The notes under the pieces are model-generated. The model saw nothing but the letters and a program-made list of their open reading frames with translations, was not told the origin of the DNA and ran no database searches. This document shows positions 12,001 through 23,800 of a DNA stretch of 64,000 nucleotides, in pieces. The stretch is taken from assembly GCF_000247695.1 (NCBI RefSeq), contig NW_004624849.1, positions 964,728 to 1,028,727 of the forward strand. The letters run 5' to 3'. Made by a program: the position numbers and the translations under genes. Origin of the DNA: Heterocephalus glaber. Lineage: Eukaryota > Chordata > Mammalia > Rodentia > Bathyergidae. Positions within the stretch are counted from its first letter, which is position 1, and each line of letters starts with the position of its first letter.

Positions 12001-12168
12001 GGGGATTTAGCTCAGTGGTTCCACTGCTTGCCCTGCAAGGGCAAGGACCGAGTTCGATCCCCAGTACCAAAAATATATATATATATATAAAGATCCAGGG
12101 TTATAGCTCAGTGGCACCATGCCTGCCTGGCAAGCGCAAGGTCCTGAGTTCAATTCCCAGTACTGAAA
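12001..12168 (+). mobile_element. Two ID-type SINEs in tandem with (AT)n between
   Basis: First at 12001-12070 (GGGATTTAGCTCAGTGG ... TTCGATCCCCAGTACC), second at 12095-12168 (GGTTATAGCTCAGTGG ... TTCAATTCCCAGTACT), both sense, joined by TA dinucleotides grown from the first tail. Confidence 0.88.
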
Positions 12169-12179
12169 AAAGGGGAGAC

Positions 12180-12525
12180 TATATAAAGAATTCTCATGAA
12201 TCAATTAGAAAAAGCAAAAAGGGGCAAAGAAAACAAATAAGAATATCATAAAAGAAGCCAAAATGCCCCATAAATATATGAAAAGATATTTAACTTCATT
12301 GGCTACAAGTGAATAAATATGTTATACCTCCTAAATTGGCAATATTTTCAAAATTGGGTAATAGTAAGCGTTGGTGGATATGTTGAGCAATGTGGGAACT
12401 CTCACCTACAGGGAGGAGTCCAAATCAGTACAATTGTAACCACAAGTAAAGTTGCAGGTGTCATGGTCCTTGCTTTAGTAGAGATGGAAATTAAAACTAA
12501 AGCACAAATTATAGAAAAAGCTTTA
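12180..12525 (+). mobile_element. L1 3' region fragment, + strand
   Basis: CAAATATCATGAAAAGATATTTAAC-like wording and GTTGAGCAATGTGGGAACTC resemble the ORF2 end/3' region of L1. Worn. Confidence 0.6.
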
Positions 12526-12529
12526 ATTG

Positions 12530-12617
12530 CCAGGAATTTAGCTCAGTGGTGCTGCCACCTGCCTCACAAGTGCAAGGTCCCAAATTTGATCCTCGGTACA
12601 AAAAAAAAAAAAAAAAT
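12530..12617 (+). mobile_element. ID-type SINE
   Basis: GCCAGGAATTTAGCTCAGTG ... TTTGATCCTCGGTAC and a long A tail. Confidence 0.88.
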
Positions 12618-12659
12618 ACTGAAACTGAAAATGCTTTAATTGGAAAGTTAGAGGCAAGA

Positions 12660-13350
12660 TAGAAAAAGCTCTAGCTCAGGTAGCTGGAGGGGGTACACTG
12701 TGATACAGGTCACCTGCAAAGGCAGGAAGCCAGTTTTCCAGGATCAGCTGGTGGGCTGGAGTCTGGCTGATCATTATCTCGGTCCTGGTGCCATACTTCT
12801 GGAATCCTCATGGCTGAGGGACGGTTTCCTTCCCAGGAAAAGGTTGTCTCTGTGGTGGTCTTTGTCATGTGATGCTCTGCATTTCCTGGAATCCAGGCAG
12901 CCACAGGTTTAGGACAATGGCTCCAGGTTTCTGGTTGTAGCTGAATCTCCTGTAAACCTCTTATCTTGGTATCCTCAGTTTTGAAAGGGGATAAGATCCT
13001 ATAAATTCAAGGCTAATCAACCCTATCTGCCCACTCCTAGACAGATTTCCCAAAGGATAAACATACCTCTATGCAAAACTGAGAAGAGATTTGACTCAAG
13101 ATTTACAGTAACAAAGGATACAAAATAAAGGTCAAGCTTTTCTGACCTACATTGGGCATCTGGCATATGTAAGACCAAGTGAAGACTCATGCTTCATAGC
13201 AAAAGTGGCTTTAAGTCCTGATGTTCCAAAAGAAAACATAAACCGTGCTTTGAATGATAACAAGCCTGCTCCCCATCCCCACAGTGGCTCCCAACTATGT
13301 CATGACAGGGTCACAGGCTGCTCCACAACAGGCCAAGTGAGTCAAAAACA
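12660..13350. other. Intergenic, no gene or clear repeat
   Basis: Unique-looking sequence between L1 fragments. Confidence 0.5.
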
Positions 13351-13354
13351 GGGG

Positions 13355-13436
13355 ATTCAGGCAACAAAGGCACCACACCTGCCTCGCAAGTGCAAGGGCC
13401 TGAGTTTGATCCCTGGTACCAAAAAAAGAAAAAAAA
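13355..13436 (+). mobile_element. ID-type SINE, worn 5' end
   Basis: ACCTGCCTCGCAAGTGCAAG ... TTTGATCCCTGGTACC and A-rich tail. Confidence 0.8.
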
Positions 13437-14860
13437 GTGGACCAAAGATCTGAACATAAGACCTGAAACCCTGAAACTCCTGAAAGAAAACACGGGGAAC
13501 ACTTTGAGACATTGGTGTAAGCAAAGGTATTTTGGATATGACTCCTAAAAGCACAGGCACAAAAAGTAAAAATAGACAAATGAGATTATATCAAACTAAA
13601 AAGCTTCTGCACAGCAGGGGAAATAATCAACAGTGTGAAAAAAACAACCTGCAGAATAAGTTTACAATCTATTCATGACAAGGAATTTACAATCTATTCA
13701 TCATAAGGAATTAATCCAAAGGGCATACACTATAATATCCAAAGTGCAAATAACTCAACAGCATAAAAACAACCCAACTGAAAAATGGGCAAAGGTATAT
13801 AGCTCAGTGGCAGGATACTTCCCCAATATGCACAAGGCCCTGGGTTCAGTCCCTAGCACTAAATAAATAAATAAATAAATCGAAAGTATAATCCCAGCAC
13901 TTTGGGAAGCCAAGACAGAAGGATTCCAATTTCGAGCTCATTTAGCAACTTGGTGAGATAATGTCTCAAAATTTAAAAAAGAGCTGGGGATGTAGCTCAG
14001 TGTAAACGCCCTGTTTTTTGGGGTTTTTTTCGGTACTGGAGATCAAACTCAGGACCTTGCGCTTCCGAGGCAGGTGCTGGAACCACTGAGCTAAATCCCT
14101 GGCCCCTAAAAGCCCTGGTTTTAATCCTCAGTACTGCAATCAATCAATCAATTAATCTAACTAACTAAAAATAGAATTACCAAATAATGCATTAATCCCA
14201 CTATTGGGCATGTAGCCAAAAGAAATAAAATCATTATATTAAGGAGGGTACCTACATTCCTGTGGTTACTGTAATACTATCCACAATAGCCAAAACATAG
14301 AATCAAGTAAGGGGTCTATCAACAGATAAATGGATAAAGGAATGTAGTGTACATACACAGTGGAATATTAGCCAGCCATAAAAAAGACGGGAATCCTGTC
14401 ATTTGTGGCAAAGTGAATGAACTAGAGATCATTATGTTAAGTGAAATAAGCCAGACACAGAAAGGCAATACCGTATGTTCTCATTCATTGTGAAAGCTGG
14501 AAAAAAGAGGATCTCATAAAAGAAGAGAGTAGAGCAGCAGTCACTAAAGGATAGGAAGGGGAGGGGCAGAGGACAAAAAAGAAATGAAAAAGAGGCCTGG
14601 TATCTTGCTATTCTAATCAACAGACATATTATTGTATACACCAAGAGACATATACAAAATGTTTCTGGCAAATTGTGTTGTAATAGTGAAAAGTAAGAAG
14701 TGACTCAAATGTGGAGTGACAAGAGGCTGGAGACAGACATTTGTGGTAAATCACTTGATAGACCATTTCAGAGTTGTGAAAATAGGTAAACTACAGCTCT
14801 GTACAATAGCAAAATAAAACCTCAAATATATAATGGTGAGAGGAAAAAAGTACCAGAAAA
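13437..14860 (+). mobile_element. L1 3' end, + strand, with SINE insertions
   Basis: GAAACTCCTGAAAGAAAACA and AACTAAAAAGCTTCTGCACA (ORF2 end), later ACAGTGGAATATTAGCCAGC and AAGTGAAATAAGCCAGACAC (3'UTR). Interrupted by SINEs at 13791-14145. Frames broken. Confidence 0.85.
13791..14145 (+). mobile_element. Nested SINE cluster: ID(+), B1(+), ID(+) split by ID(-)
   Basis: ID 13791-13862 with an AAAT-repeat tail, B1 fragment 13888-13976, then an ID (13981-14145) cut by a reverse ID at about 14020-14105. The cut is marked by the duplication TAAACGCCCTG / TAAAAGCCCTG. Confidence 0.85.
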
Positions 14861-14879
14861 TCCTAAATGATGCCTTTTT

Positions 14880-15880
14880 TCAAAAAAACTTCGAAGATAA
14901 TTTATGTAAATTTTGCCCATTTTAAGTGTATGATTCAATAATTACCAGATAGCTATGCAACTATCACCAACTTTCACCACTATCTAATTTTAGTAATTCT
15001 GTCACTCCCAAAATAAATCTCATGCCTGTTCCAAGTCATTCTTCATTCCCACCCACAGCTCCAAGCAACCTCTTATCTACTTCCTGTATCTGTATAGTTT
15101 ACTTTTCTGGACATTTTATATAAATGTAATCATACGCCATGTATGTTGTGGAGTGTTGTTTTTTTTTCCAGTACCAGGGATTGAACTCAGGACCTTGCTC
15201 TTGCCAGGCAGGTGCTGTGCCACTGAGCTAAATCCCCAGCCCAGGGTGTTTTTAGTTTTATTTTTGGCAGTACTAGGGACTGAATCCAGGGCCTTTGCAC
15301 TGAGCTACATCCTCAGCCCATTTTTATATTTTATTTTAAGATAGAGTCTCAGTGAGTCACTAAGTTGCTCAGGCTGAACTTGAATTTTGATCCTCCTGCC
15401 TCAGCCTCCATGCTGATGGGATCACAGGCCTGCATCCCCAGGCCAGCTTGTTTAGTCTTTTTTGTCTGGCTTCTCTCACTTAGCATCATGCTTTTGTTTT
15501 TGTTTTGTTTTGCTTTGTTTTGTTCAGTATGCTTTTCTGAGGTAGATAATGAGAATCAGGGTAACAAGGAAAGGTGATTTAGGCGATCCCTGCAATTGGG
15601 GCCAGAGGAACAAGTCCAAGTTTGAGGGACCTTGATTTTGAGGCAGCTTGTAAGGCTTTCTGAGTCCCAATATACACCGTAGGCTGTATTGAAACATCAT
15701 TCTTTTTTATTACCAAATAATATTTCACTGCGTGAACATGTCACATTTTGTTTTTCCATTCACCAGTTGATGGGCATCTGGGTTGTTTCCACCTCTCAAC
15801 TACTTTGACAGCTGCATTGTGTGCAGGTCTTTGCGTTGGCATGGGATTTCATTTCTCTTGGGTTCATACATAACAGATTC
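14880..15880 (-). mobile_element. Old L1 3'-end fragment with SINE insertions
   Basis: CCCATTTTAAGTGTATGATT, GCAACTATCACCAACTTTCA, then CCATTCACCAGTTGATGGGC. Carries reverse ID SINEs at 15160-15242 and 15262-15320 and a reverse B1 at 15325-15445. Confidence 0.8.
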
Positions 15881-16139
15881 CTTTTAAGTTCTGAAACAAG
15901 TGAAATTAAAGTGTGATGTTAGATGGACATACAAAGTACTACTGAAACTGTCTTTAAAAGATAAGAGAGTAATAAAAAAAAAGATGAGAGTAATAATACA
16001 GCATTTAGGGCAGTTGTGGAGTGCATGTCGGGTGGGAGATGGGAAAAGGAAGGGCTAACCGGACACAGGGTGATGTTGGGTAGTGGGTTTGTGGGTCTTC
16101 ACTTTCCATTATGCTTCATAACATATATATCTTAGATAT

Positions 16140-16141
<2 letters not shown>

Positions 16142-16178
<37 letters not shown>
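16142..16178. repeat. (CA)n microsatellite
   Basis: 18 CA units followed by a short C run at 16190-16202. Confidence 0.97.
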
Positions 16179-16182
<4 letters not shown>

Positions 16183-16206
16183 GAAGACACCCCCCCCCCC
16201 CCATTT

Positions 16207-16284
16207 TTTGGTACCGGGGATCGAACTCTGGACTTTGCGCTTGCGAGGCAGGCGGAGGAACCACTGAGCTAAATCCCCGGGCCC
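16207..16284 (-). mobile_element. ID-type SINE (young)
   Basis: GGTACCGGGGATCGAACTCT ... CACTGAGCTAAATCCCCGGG. Followed at 16310-16401 by a worn reverse B1. Confidence 0.9.
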
Positions 16285-16429
16285 TACCCAGCCTTTATTT
16301 TATTTTTCATTTTGAGACAGAGTCTTGCTAATATTGCTGCATTACCCAGGCTGGGCTTCCCAGAGCGCTGGGCTTCCAGGCATGCGCCCCGCGCCTGGCT
16401 TGAAGAAGACATTTTACAAAGAATGCCTG

Positions 16430-17240
16430 TCTTCAACGTCCTAACAGTTCCACCGGCTCCTCAGGACCGAAAGGTGCGGAGCGCAGGACCGGCGCTGACG
16501 CCCAGCGGCCTCTCCCTCGCGCAGCGGCAGTGCCCAGCGACGCCCCAGGGACGCGGTTGGGCGAAGCGGGAAAGGCCGGGGCCCAGGGGATGGCGCGCTG
16601 CTCTCTGCATCCTTCCCGGCGCTGCCCTCGGCCTGCAGTCTGCCGCCCCTCAGCTCCCTCATCCCTCGGCCTCCCCTGCTTTCCACACAGCATCCTCGTC
16701 CTGCCACGCTGGGGTGTTTGTTTTGTCGCTGCCACCCACAGACGCGCGCAGAAGGTCGCTGCGGGCGAGCTGGGCTCCCCGCGTTCCCTGGCTGCGGCCC
16801 CGGGGCACTGTACCCGGCTGAGACCCGGCCTAGGAAGTCTTCGGAGAATTAACCTGGGGCCATCCCCCGAGACGTTCTCAGGCCCTCTGAGAGCACGGAA
16901 CGCGGCTCTGTGGCTCAGCAGTCGGAGGCACCTCGGTCAGTGTAGGATCTGGGGTCGATTTCCTCTCTAGGCTCCTGGAAATAGTTACCAGACCCCAGGC
17001 ACACCAGGTGCAGGCAGCTGGGCCAGGGGAGGCCAAGCACTCTGCAAAGCTGAGACTCCGGGTTTCTGTGGCAGGGTGCCCTCTAGGGTCTACAGGGCCT
17101 ACAGCATCGTGGTCTTCGCCATCCAGAACCGGGGAGAAGGGGAGGCCCTTGGGCTGAGCCCAGAGCCCGAGAGGTCTGGGTGGGGGAGCCGGTGGGAACG
17201 CCGCGAAAGTGTCTCACGCGCGCTGGGGAACAGGACAGCG
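16430..17240. promoter_or_regulatory. Orphan CpG island
   Basis: About 800 bases with dense CG dinucleotides, bracketed by SINE/L1-rich AT sequence. No recognisable coding exon on either strand. Synteny known from human (CYB561 upstream of ACE, opposite strand) makes a noncoding first exon or promoter of that gene possible; this is inference only. Confidence 0.65.
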
Positions 17241-17560
17241 GCCCTGCCACCGAAGAATCGAATTTCAATTTTTACTTACTTTTAACTAATACAAATTTTA
17301 AAACGGAAGCAGTGTAAAACATAAACACAAACTTACTGCTCGGGTAGGTCTACGTTTCACTCTTGAAAATTTAGTATCTGAATTGAGACGTGTAAAGCAC
17401 ACACCAGATTTTTAGACAATAGAACAACAAAAAAGGTAAAATATGTTATTAATAACTTTGATATTGATATACTATTTTAGATATGTTACGCTAAGTATAT
17501 TTGAATGAATTTTAGCTGTTTCTTATTTTTTGTAATGTAGCTATTAAAAAACGGAAATTA
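17241..17560. other. AT-rich intergenic, nothing recognised
   Basis: Abrupt drop in G+C after the island. Confidence 0.6.
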
Positions 17561-17562
17561 GG

Positions 17563-17670
17563 GGCCGGGGATCTCGCTCAGTGGTGCTGCCGCCCGCCTC
17601 GAAAACACAAGGTCCCAAGTTCAATCCCTGGTACAGAAAGAGAGAGAGAGAGAGAGAGAAAGAAAGGAAA
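17563..17670 (+). mobile_element. ID-type SINE with (AG)n tail
   Basis: GGGCCGGGGATCTCGCTCAG ... TTCAATCCCTGGTAC, then GA repeat 17638-17658. Confidence 0.88.
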
Positions 17671-17732
17671 GGAAATGGAAATTAGAAAATGTTTCATATA
17701 TATTATATATATGTATAATATATATTTTTTTT

Positions 17733-17815
17733 TCTGGTGCTGGGGATCAAACGGAGAGCTATGCTATGCAAGTATACATGTTATGCAAGTACTACCACGG
17801 CGCTACACCCCAGCC
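17733..17815 (-). mobile_element. Worn ID-type SINE
   Basis: GGTGCTGGGGATCAAACGGA ... GCGCTACACCCCAGCC, with an internal duplication of ATGCTATGCAAGTA-like sequence. Confidence 0.65.
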
Positions 17816-18640
17816 TCTCTGTACCTCTCTGTTGAATGGGCATTTCCCACGGAGCAGAAATGTTCCCCCAGTGCTGCCTTAGAGCCTAATGAACTACACT
17901 CAGCCTCCAGGCATCCTGGCCTTTCCCACTGTCACACTGGCTCAGGCTTCTTGACTGGGGCCCTGACCCTTTCTGACCCACTGAGGCTAAACCTGCCCTT
18001 CCTCCAGGACAAGGTCTTGCTTTCTCCTCCAGCAGGCCGGAGTCATCTTCCACCCCAGCAGCTACTATTCGTACAAGCCTTCAGCACTTAGCCTTGGGAG
18101 CCAGTTTTCTCTTAACTTCAATTTTTATGTCAAAGGCAATAATAATCTTATCCTACTTAGCCAGTGCTCTGCATATAAAGAAAATTAGCAGATGGTTTTG
18201 ACGATATTCATTTTGTGGGGCACTTTGCATCTGACAAAGGAACTGTCTTGTCTTCCTGTAAGACTAAAAGAGAGGATGGGTAGAAATTTTCACATCCATT
18301 GTGCACATGAGGAAACTGAGGCCCAAGAGCTTATTTTGTTGAAGTCATAAGGTTGATTAGTGTGGCCTGATTTTTCTGGCTCCTAGTCTAGTACTGTTGC
18401 CCCTACACTTGCAATTTGGTGCCCACATAAGAACGCAGATGACAGTTAATGCTGAGCAGATGTAGAAAGGAGAGATTAGTATTAGAAGGGTAAGCTAGGG
18501 CAGGCTGCTGCATGGCAGAGGCAGGGTTGAGCTGGGCTCTGAGGGCTAGGTAGGTTTTGGCTAAGCAAAGAGGAATACTGGACTCTCAGTATCCTCTGAA
18601 AATCAACAATCAGGAGATTTTTTTTTTTTAATGAATACAT
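17816..18640. other. Intergenic, no gene or repeat recognised
   Basis: Mixed unique sequence. Confidence 0.6.
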
Positions 18641-18646
18641 AGGGGG

Positions 18647-18720
18647 CGGGTATTTAGCTCAGTGGTACTGAGTCTGCCTCAAAAGTGCAAGGTCCTGAGT
18701 TTGATCCCCGGTACCCAAAA
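18647..18720 (+). mobile_element. ID-type SINE
   Basis: GGGTATTTAGCTCAGTGGTA ... TTTGATCCCCGGTACC, then A/TA tail. Confidence 0.88.
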
Positions 18721-18767
18721 AATATATATATATACAATAACAGAATTAAACATTTGGACTTTTCTTT

Positions 18768-18843
18768 TTTTCTGTGCTGTGGATAAATCCAGGGCTTGGC
18801 ACATGCTAGGCAAGTGCTCTACCACTAAGCTGCATACCGGGCC
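18768..18843 (-). mobile_element. ID-type SINE (older subfamily)
   Basis: GTGCTGTGGATAAATCCAGG ... CTACCACTAAGCTGCATACC. Confidence 0.78.
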
Positions 18844-18844
18844 C

Positions 18845-19809
18845 AAGCATTTCTTAAAGTAACAGCTTTATCAAGATATAATTCATATACCCTAAAATTC
18901 TCCTTTTTGGTTCTTTGGTACTTTGGTTTTTTGAGACAGGATTTCATTCTGTGGTTCAGGCTGGCCTTGAACTCTATGTAGATCAGGCTGGCCTTGAACT
19001 CATGGCGATCCTCCTATCTCAGCCTCCCAAGTGCTATGATTATAGGGATGTGTCACCACAGAATCCTCCCCTTTAAGGTATAAAATTTAGTGGGTTTTAG
19101 TATATTCACAGAGTTGTACAACTATCACTACTAGTTGCAGAACATTTTCATGACTCCTAGAGGAAACCCTGCAACAATTGGCAGTCATTCCTCATTCTGC
19201 TCCTGCTCCCAAATCCCTAGCAACTGCTAATCTGCTTTTTGTCTCTATGGATTTGCTTATTTTGCACATTTTTCATATAAATGGATTCAAACAATATGTG
19301 GCCTTTTGTGACTGTTGTTTTCCACTTAGCATAATTTTTTTTTTTAAAGAAGAAAGGTTTGTTTTGGCTCACAGTTTGTAGAGGTTTTAGTTCATAGTCC
19401 AGTGACTCCAAAGCAGGGTGGGAAAGGGTGGTGAAGGAAGCATAATGTTTTGAAGGTTCACCCATGCGGTAGCACATGTAAGTATTTCATTCCTTTTTAG
19501 GTCTAAATAAATATTCCATTACATGAATATAGCACATTTTGTTTATCCATTCATCAGTTGATGGACATTTGGGGTTCCAATATTTGTCTGTTATAAATAA
19601 TACTGCTATGAACATTCTGAACAGGTTTTTGTATGGACATGTTTTCAGTTTCATATATATGTGTATAAATTACATGTATATGTAATTATATGAATTATAA
19701 ACATGGATTATATGTGGATTATATATATGGAATTGCAGTCACATGATAATTCTCTTTAACATTTTAAAGAACAGCCAATCTGTTTTCCAAAGTGGCTGTA
19801 CCATTTTAT
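18845..19809 (-). mobile_element. Old L1 3'-end fragment, left half (split by younger L1)
   Basis: TCACAGAGTTGTACAACTAT, TTATCCATTCATCAGTTGAT, ending TTTTCCAAAGTGGCTGTACC. A reverse B1 with internal duplication lies at 18920-19062. Continues at 28471 after the younger insertion. Confidence 0.85.
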
Positions 19810-20605
19810 TTACTTTTTAAATAGGTTTTTAATTTTTTTATTAGTACATGTTTGCAGTACATAATGGAATTGGTACACATACATGGCACAACTCAATTCT
19901 TTATTTTTCCCACTCCCCTCCACTTGCCTTTGTATTTGGCCAGCATCAGATTCATTTATTTATCTTAGAAGTCCTTATAAAGTTAATTATACATACATAT
20001 TAATAGCCAGACTAACAGGCCAGAAAACATATACAACATATAAGAAAGACTACTATACTAAATCAAGGTACACTTTTAGATATATTGTCCATGATGGATT
20101 ATAATAACTTTTTTCTTTTTTCCTTTGATCTGTTTTTAACTTATATTTTATATTTTGAGTTTCTCATGTAAGAGACACCATGTGATATTTAAGCTTATAT
20201 GTCTGATTTACTTCATTAAATGTTATAGTCTCAAGGTGCATCCATTTTCCTGCACATGACTCAAATTTATCCTTCTTTACGGCAGAGTGGTACTCCACTG
20301 TGTGTAAATACCACATTTTCTTTGTCCATTCATGTCAATGGACATATTGGATGCTTCCAAGATTTAGCTAGTAAAAATCGTGCTGCTATAAACACATGTA
20401 TGCATATCTCACTATGGTATGATGTCTTTAAGTCTTTCAGGAAGATATCTAGAAAGGGAATACCTGAGTCAAATGGAATATCTACTTTTATTTTTTGAGG
20501 AATCTCCATGCTGATTTCCATAGTGATTGCATCATACATTCCCACCAGCAATGAAGAAGGGATCCTTTTCTCCTGTAGCCTCTCCAGCATTCCCCCCATC
20601 CCCCT

Positions 20606-20807
20606 ACACCGGTACCAGGCATTGAACTCAGGACCTTGCACTTGCCAAACAGGTGAGGTACCACTAAGCTACATCCCCAGCCCTCCAGCATTTTTTGTCA
20701 GTTGATTTGTGATTGATTTCCTTTTTTGGGGGGGGGGTACCAGGATCAAACTCGGGACCTTGCACTTGTGAGGCAGGCGGCGAACCACTGAGCTAAATCC
20801 CTGGCCC
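20606..20807 (-). mobile_element. Two ID-type SINEs inside the L1 ORF2 end
   Basis: 20606-20683 (flanks CTCCAGCATT both sides) and 20739-20807 (flanks CAGTTGATTT both sides), both reverse. Confidence 0.88.
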
Positions 20808-21188
20808 TCTTATCAGTTGATTTCTTAATTATGGCTATTCTTTCTGGAGTGAGATGGAATCTCAGTGTTATTCTAATTTGCATTTCCTGGATGGCCAGTG
20901 ATGTTGAACATTTTTCCATGTATTTATACGTTTGTGTTTTTTCATCTGAGAAGTGTCTATTCATTTCAGATACCCACTTTTTGCTCGGGTCTTTAAATTT
21001 GGGGGGGGGGTCTAATTTTCTTAGTTCTTTATATATTTTAGATACTAGTCCTTTGAGGAGTAGCTGGCAAAATTTTTTCCGTTCTGTAGGTTGTCTCTTC
21101 ACTCGGGCTTCCTTTGCCGTGCAGAAGCTTTTTAATTTGAGGTGATCCCTGTTGTCAATTCAAGAATAATTCAAGAATTATTTCTTAT

Positions 21189-21558
21189 TGTTAGGGTAAA
21201 CCAAGGCACGACTGAGACCACCTGAAAAGGCAATAATGAAGTAACAAGCGAGGTTTTATTTCCAGCCCGGGTGCAGGCTATCAAGGGCAACAAAGCTGTT
21301 GACCCGGGGACTTGGTCAAGGGGCAATTTTATAGGGGAGTTTGGGTAGGGGAGGGGTAGTGCCAGGAGGAGTGGAAAGTTTTGTCCTGGAGTGGAGGAAG
21401 TCTTTTGTTCTGGGGCTGGGCGAAGTCTGGTGGTCTTCAGCGGTGTCTGGCCCCGCAGGTGTTGCTGTGTGGGGCAAGCTGTTTATCTAGAACCTGGCCT
21501 TGGCTTCCTGTTACCCTTTGCGCCTTGCAGGATGTGTATCTGCCTGGGAAGTTTTTTC
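21189..21558 (-). mobile_element. Retroviral LTR inserted in the L1, cut by the gap
   Basis: Starts TGTTAGGGTAAACCAAGGC. On the minus strand it has a TATAAAA box (complement of 21327-21333) and, about 70 bases on, AATAAA (complement of 21255-21260), then a U5-like part ending CA. GC content differs sharply from the L1. The other edge lies in the N run. Confidence 0.7.
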
Positions 21559-21968
21559 NNNNNNNNNNNNNNNNNNNNNNNNNNNNNNNNNNNNNNNNNN
21601 NNNNNNNNNNNNNNNNNNNNNNNNNNNNNNNNNNNNNNNNNNNNNNNNNNNNNNNNNNNNNNNNNNNNNNNNNNNNNNNNNNNNNNNNNNNNNNNNNNNN
21701 NNNNNNNNNNNNNNNNNNNNNNNNNNNNNNNNNNNNNNNNNNNNNNNNNNNNNNNNNNNNNNNNNNNNNNNNNNNNNNNNNNNNNNNNNNNNNNNNNNNN
21801 NNNNNNNNNNNNNNNNNNNNNNNNNNNNNNNNNNNNNNNNNNNNNNNNNNNNNNNNNNNNNNNNNNNNNNNNNNNNNNNNNNNNNNNNNNNNNNNNNNNN
21901 NNNNNNNNNNNNNNNNNNNNNNNNNNNNNNNNNNNNNNNNNNNNNNNNNNNNNNNNNNNNNNNNNNNN
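21559..21968. other. Assembly gap, 410 N
   Basis: Run of N between the LTR and L1 ORF2. Confidence 1.
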
Positions 21969-22364
21969 GTTTATTTTGCCAATACCAGGCTGGTTTTTTT
22001 TTTTTTTATCACTGTAGCTATGTAGTGTAACTTGAAGTCTGGGAATGTGATGCCCCGGCTTTGCCGGTTACCCAGAATTCCTTTTGCTATTCTAAGTCTT
22101 TTCTGGTTCCATATGAATTTTAGGATTGCTTTTTCCAGTTTTGTGAGGAATGCCATTGGTATTTTGATTTGGATTGTGTTAAATCTGTAAAACAATTTTG
22201 GAAGTATGGCCATTTTGACTATATTGGTTTTGCCTATCCAGGAACAGGGGATATCTTTCCATTTTCTGATATTCTCTTTCATCTCCTTTTTCAGAGTACT
22301 GTAATTTTTATTATAGAGGTCTTTCACTTTGTTGGTTAGGTTAATTCCCAAGTACCTGGGTTTT

Positions 22365-22441
22365 TTTGGTACCGGGTATCAAACTCAGGACCTTTGCACT
22401 TGCAAGGCAGGTGGCAGAACCACTGAGCTAAATTCCTGGCC
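22365..22441 (-). mobile_element. ID-type SINE in L1
   Basis: GGTACCGGGTATCAAACTCA ... GAGCTAAATTCCTGGCC; flanks CCAAGTACCT / CCAAGTATCT. Confidence 0.9.
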
Positions 22442-23259
22442 AAGTATCTTTTTTTTTTTTTTTTTTTTACAAATACCATTGTGAAAGGCATTGTTTCCTT
22501 AATTTCAATAAGTTTGTTATTGGTATACAGGAACACTATTGATTTTTGAGTGTTGACCTTGTATCCTGCTAGCTACTGAATTTGGTTGTTGATTCTAGGA
22601 GTCTTTTGGTGGGGTTTTTGGTGTATTCTATGTAGAGCATTGTGTCAGCTGCAAATAATGGTAATTTAACTTCTTCCTTTCTTATCCATAGCCCTTTTAT
22701 TTCTTTTTCTTGTCTAATTGCTTTAGCTAATTTTGTTTTGTTTTGTTTTTTTGTTTGGGTTTTTTTTAGCTAATGTTTTGAGAATTATATTGAACAGGAG
22801 TGGTAATAGCAGATATCTTTGTCTTCTTCCTGATTTTAGAGGGAAAGCTTTCAGCTTCTTTCCATGTAGTATAATGTTGGCCATTGGTTTATCATAGATG
22901 GCTTTTATCAGATTGAGATCTTTTATACCTATTTTCTTCAGGGTTTTTTTAATCACGAATGGATGTTGGATTTTGTCAAATGCTTTTTCTGTGTCTATTG
23001 AGATGATCATGTGATTTTTTTTGTCCTTGCTTCTGTTTATGTGGTGTATTATATTTATTGATTTTCATACAGTGAATCATCCCTGCATCTCTAAATCAAT
23101 CTTATGGCTTGGTATGCTACATGATCTTTTTGATAATATGCTGCATTCTGCTTGCCAGTATCTTATTGAGAATTTTTGCATCTATAGTTATTAAAGACAT
23201 TGGCCGGTAGTTCTCTTTTTTTGTTTGGGTCCTTCTTGGTTTTAGAATCTGAGTATGGG

Positions 23260-23344
23260 GCCAGGGATTTAGCTCAGTGGTTTTGCTGCCTGCTGCGCAA
23301 GCACAAGGACCTGAGTTCAATCCCTGGTACCAAAAAAAAAAAAA
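23260..23344 (+). mobile_element. ID-type SINE in L1, perfect target duplication
   Basis: GGCCAGGGATTTAGCTCAGT ... TCAATCCCTGGTACC plus A tail; TAGAATCTGAGTATG repeated exactly on both sides. Confidence 0.93.
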
Positions 23345-23717
23345 TAGAATCTGAGTATGTCTTGCTTCATCTGTGACTTTGGGAATACAGCTTTCCTTTT
23401 GATTTCATTTAAGAGTTTGAGGAATATTAGTGTTAGATCTCTAAAGTTGTTCTAGAATTCAGCAGTAAATCTGTCAGGATCTGGGCTTTTCTGAATTGGT
23501 ATGGGGGGGTTGTTGTTTCTTCTGTTTCTTTGATACTGGATTATTCAGGACTTTTAATATCTTCTTGGTTCAGCTTTGGTAGTTCATTTCTGTTCATTTC
23601 TTCTGAATTTTTTATTTTATTGGACTATAGTTTCTCAAAGTAGTTACCAATGATTTTCTGGATTTCAGCAGAATCCTTTGTAATTTCACCTTTTTTATTT
23701 CTTTCCTTTTTTGGCTG

Positions 23718-23800
23718 GGGGGGGGGGACCGGGGATTGAACTCGGGTCCTTGCCCTTGTGCAGCAGTTGGCGAAACCACTGAGCTAAATCCCCAGCCCTC
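23718..23800 (-). mobile_element. ID-type SINE in L1
   Basis: G-run, then ACCGGGGATTGAACTCGGGT ... GAGCTAAATCCCCAGCC; flanks repeat TCACCTTTTT. Confidence 0.9.

Noticed and set aside
16312..16970. Two overlapping + strand open frames in the CpG island
   Set aside because: Composition-driven, mutually overlapping, with no recognisable domain; the first begins inside a B1 SINE.
21381..22030. Open frames spanning the second N run
   Set aside because: Same artefact; the ends are LTR and L1 sequence.
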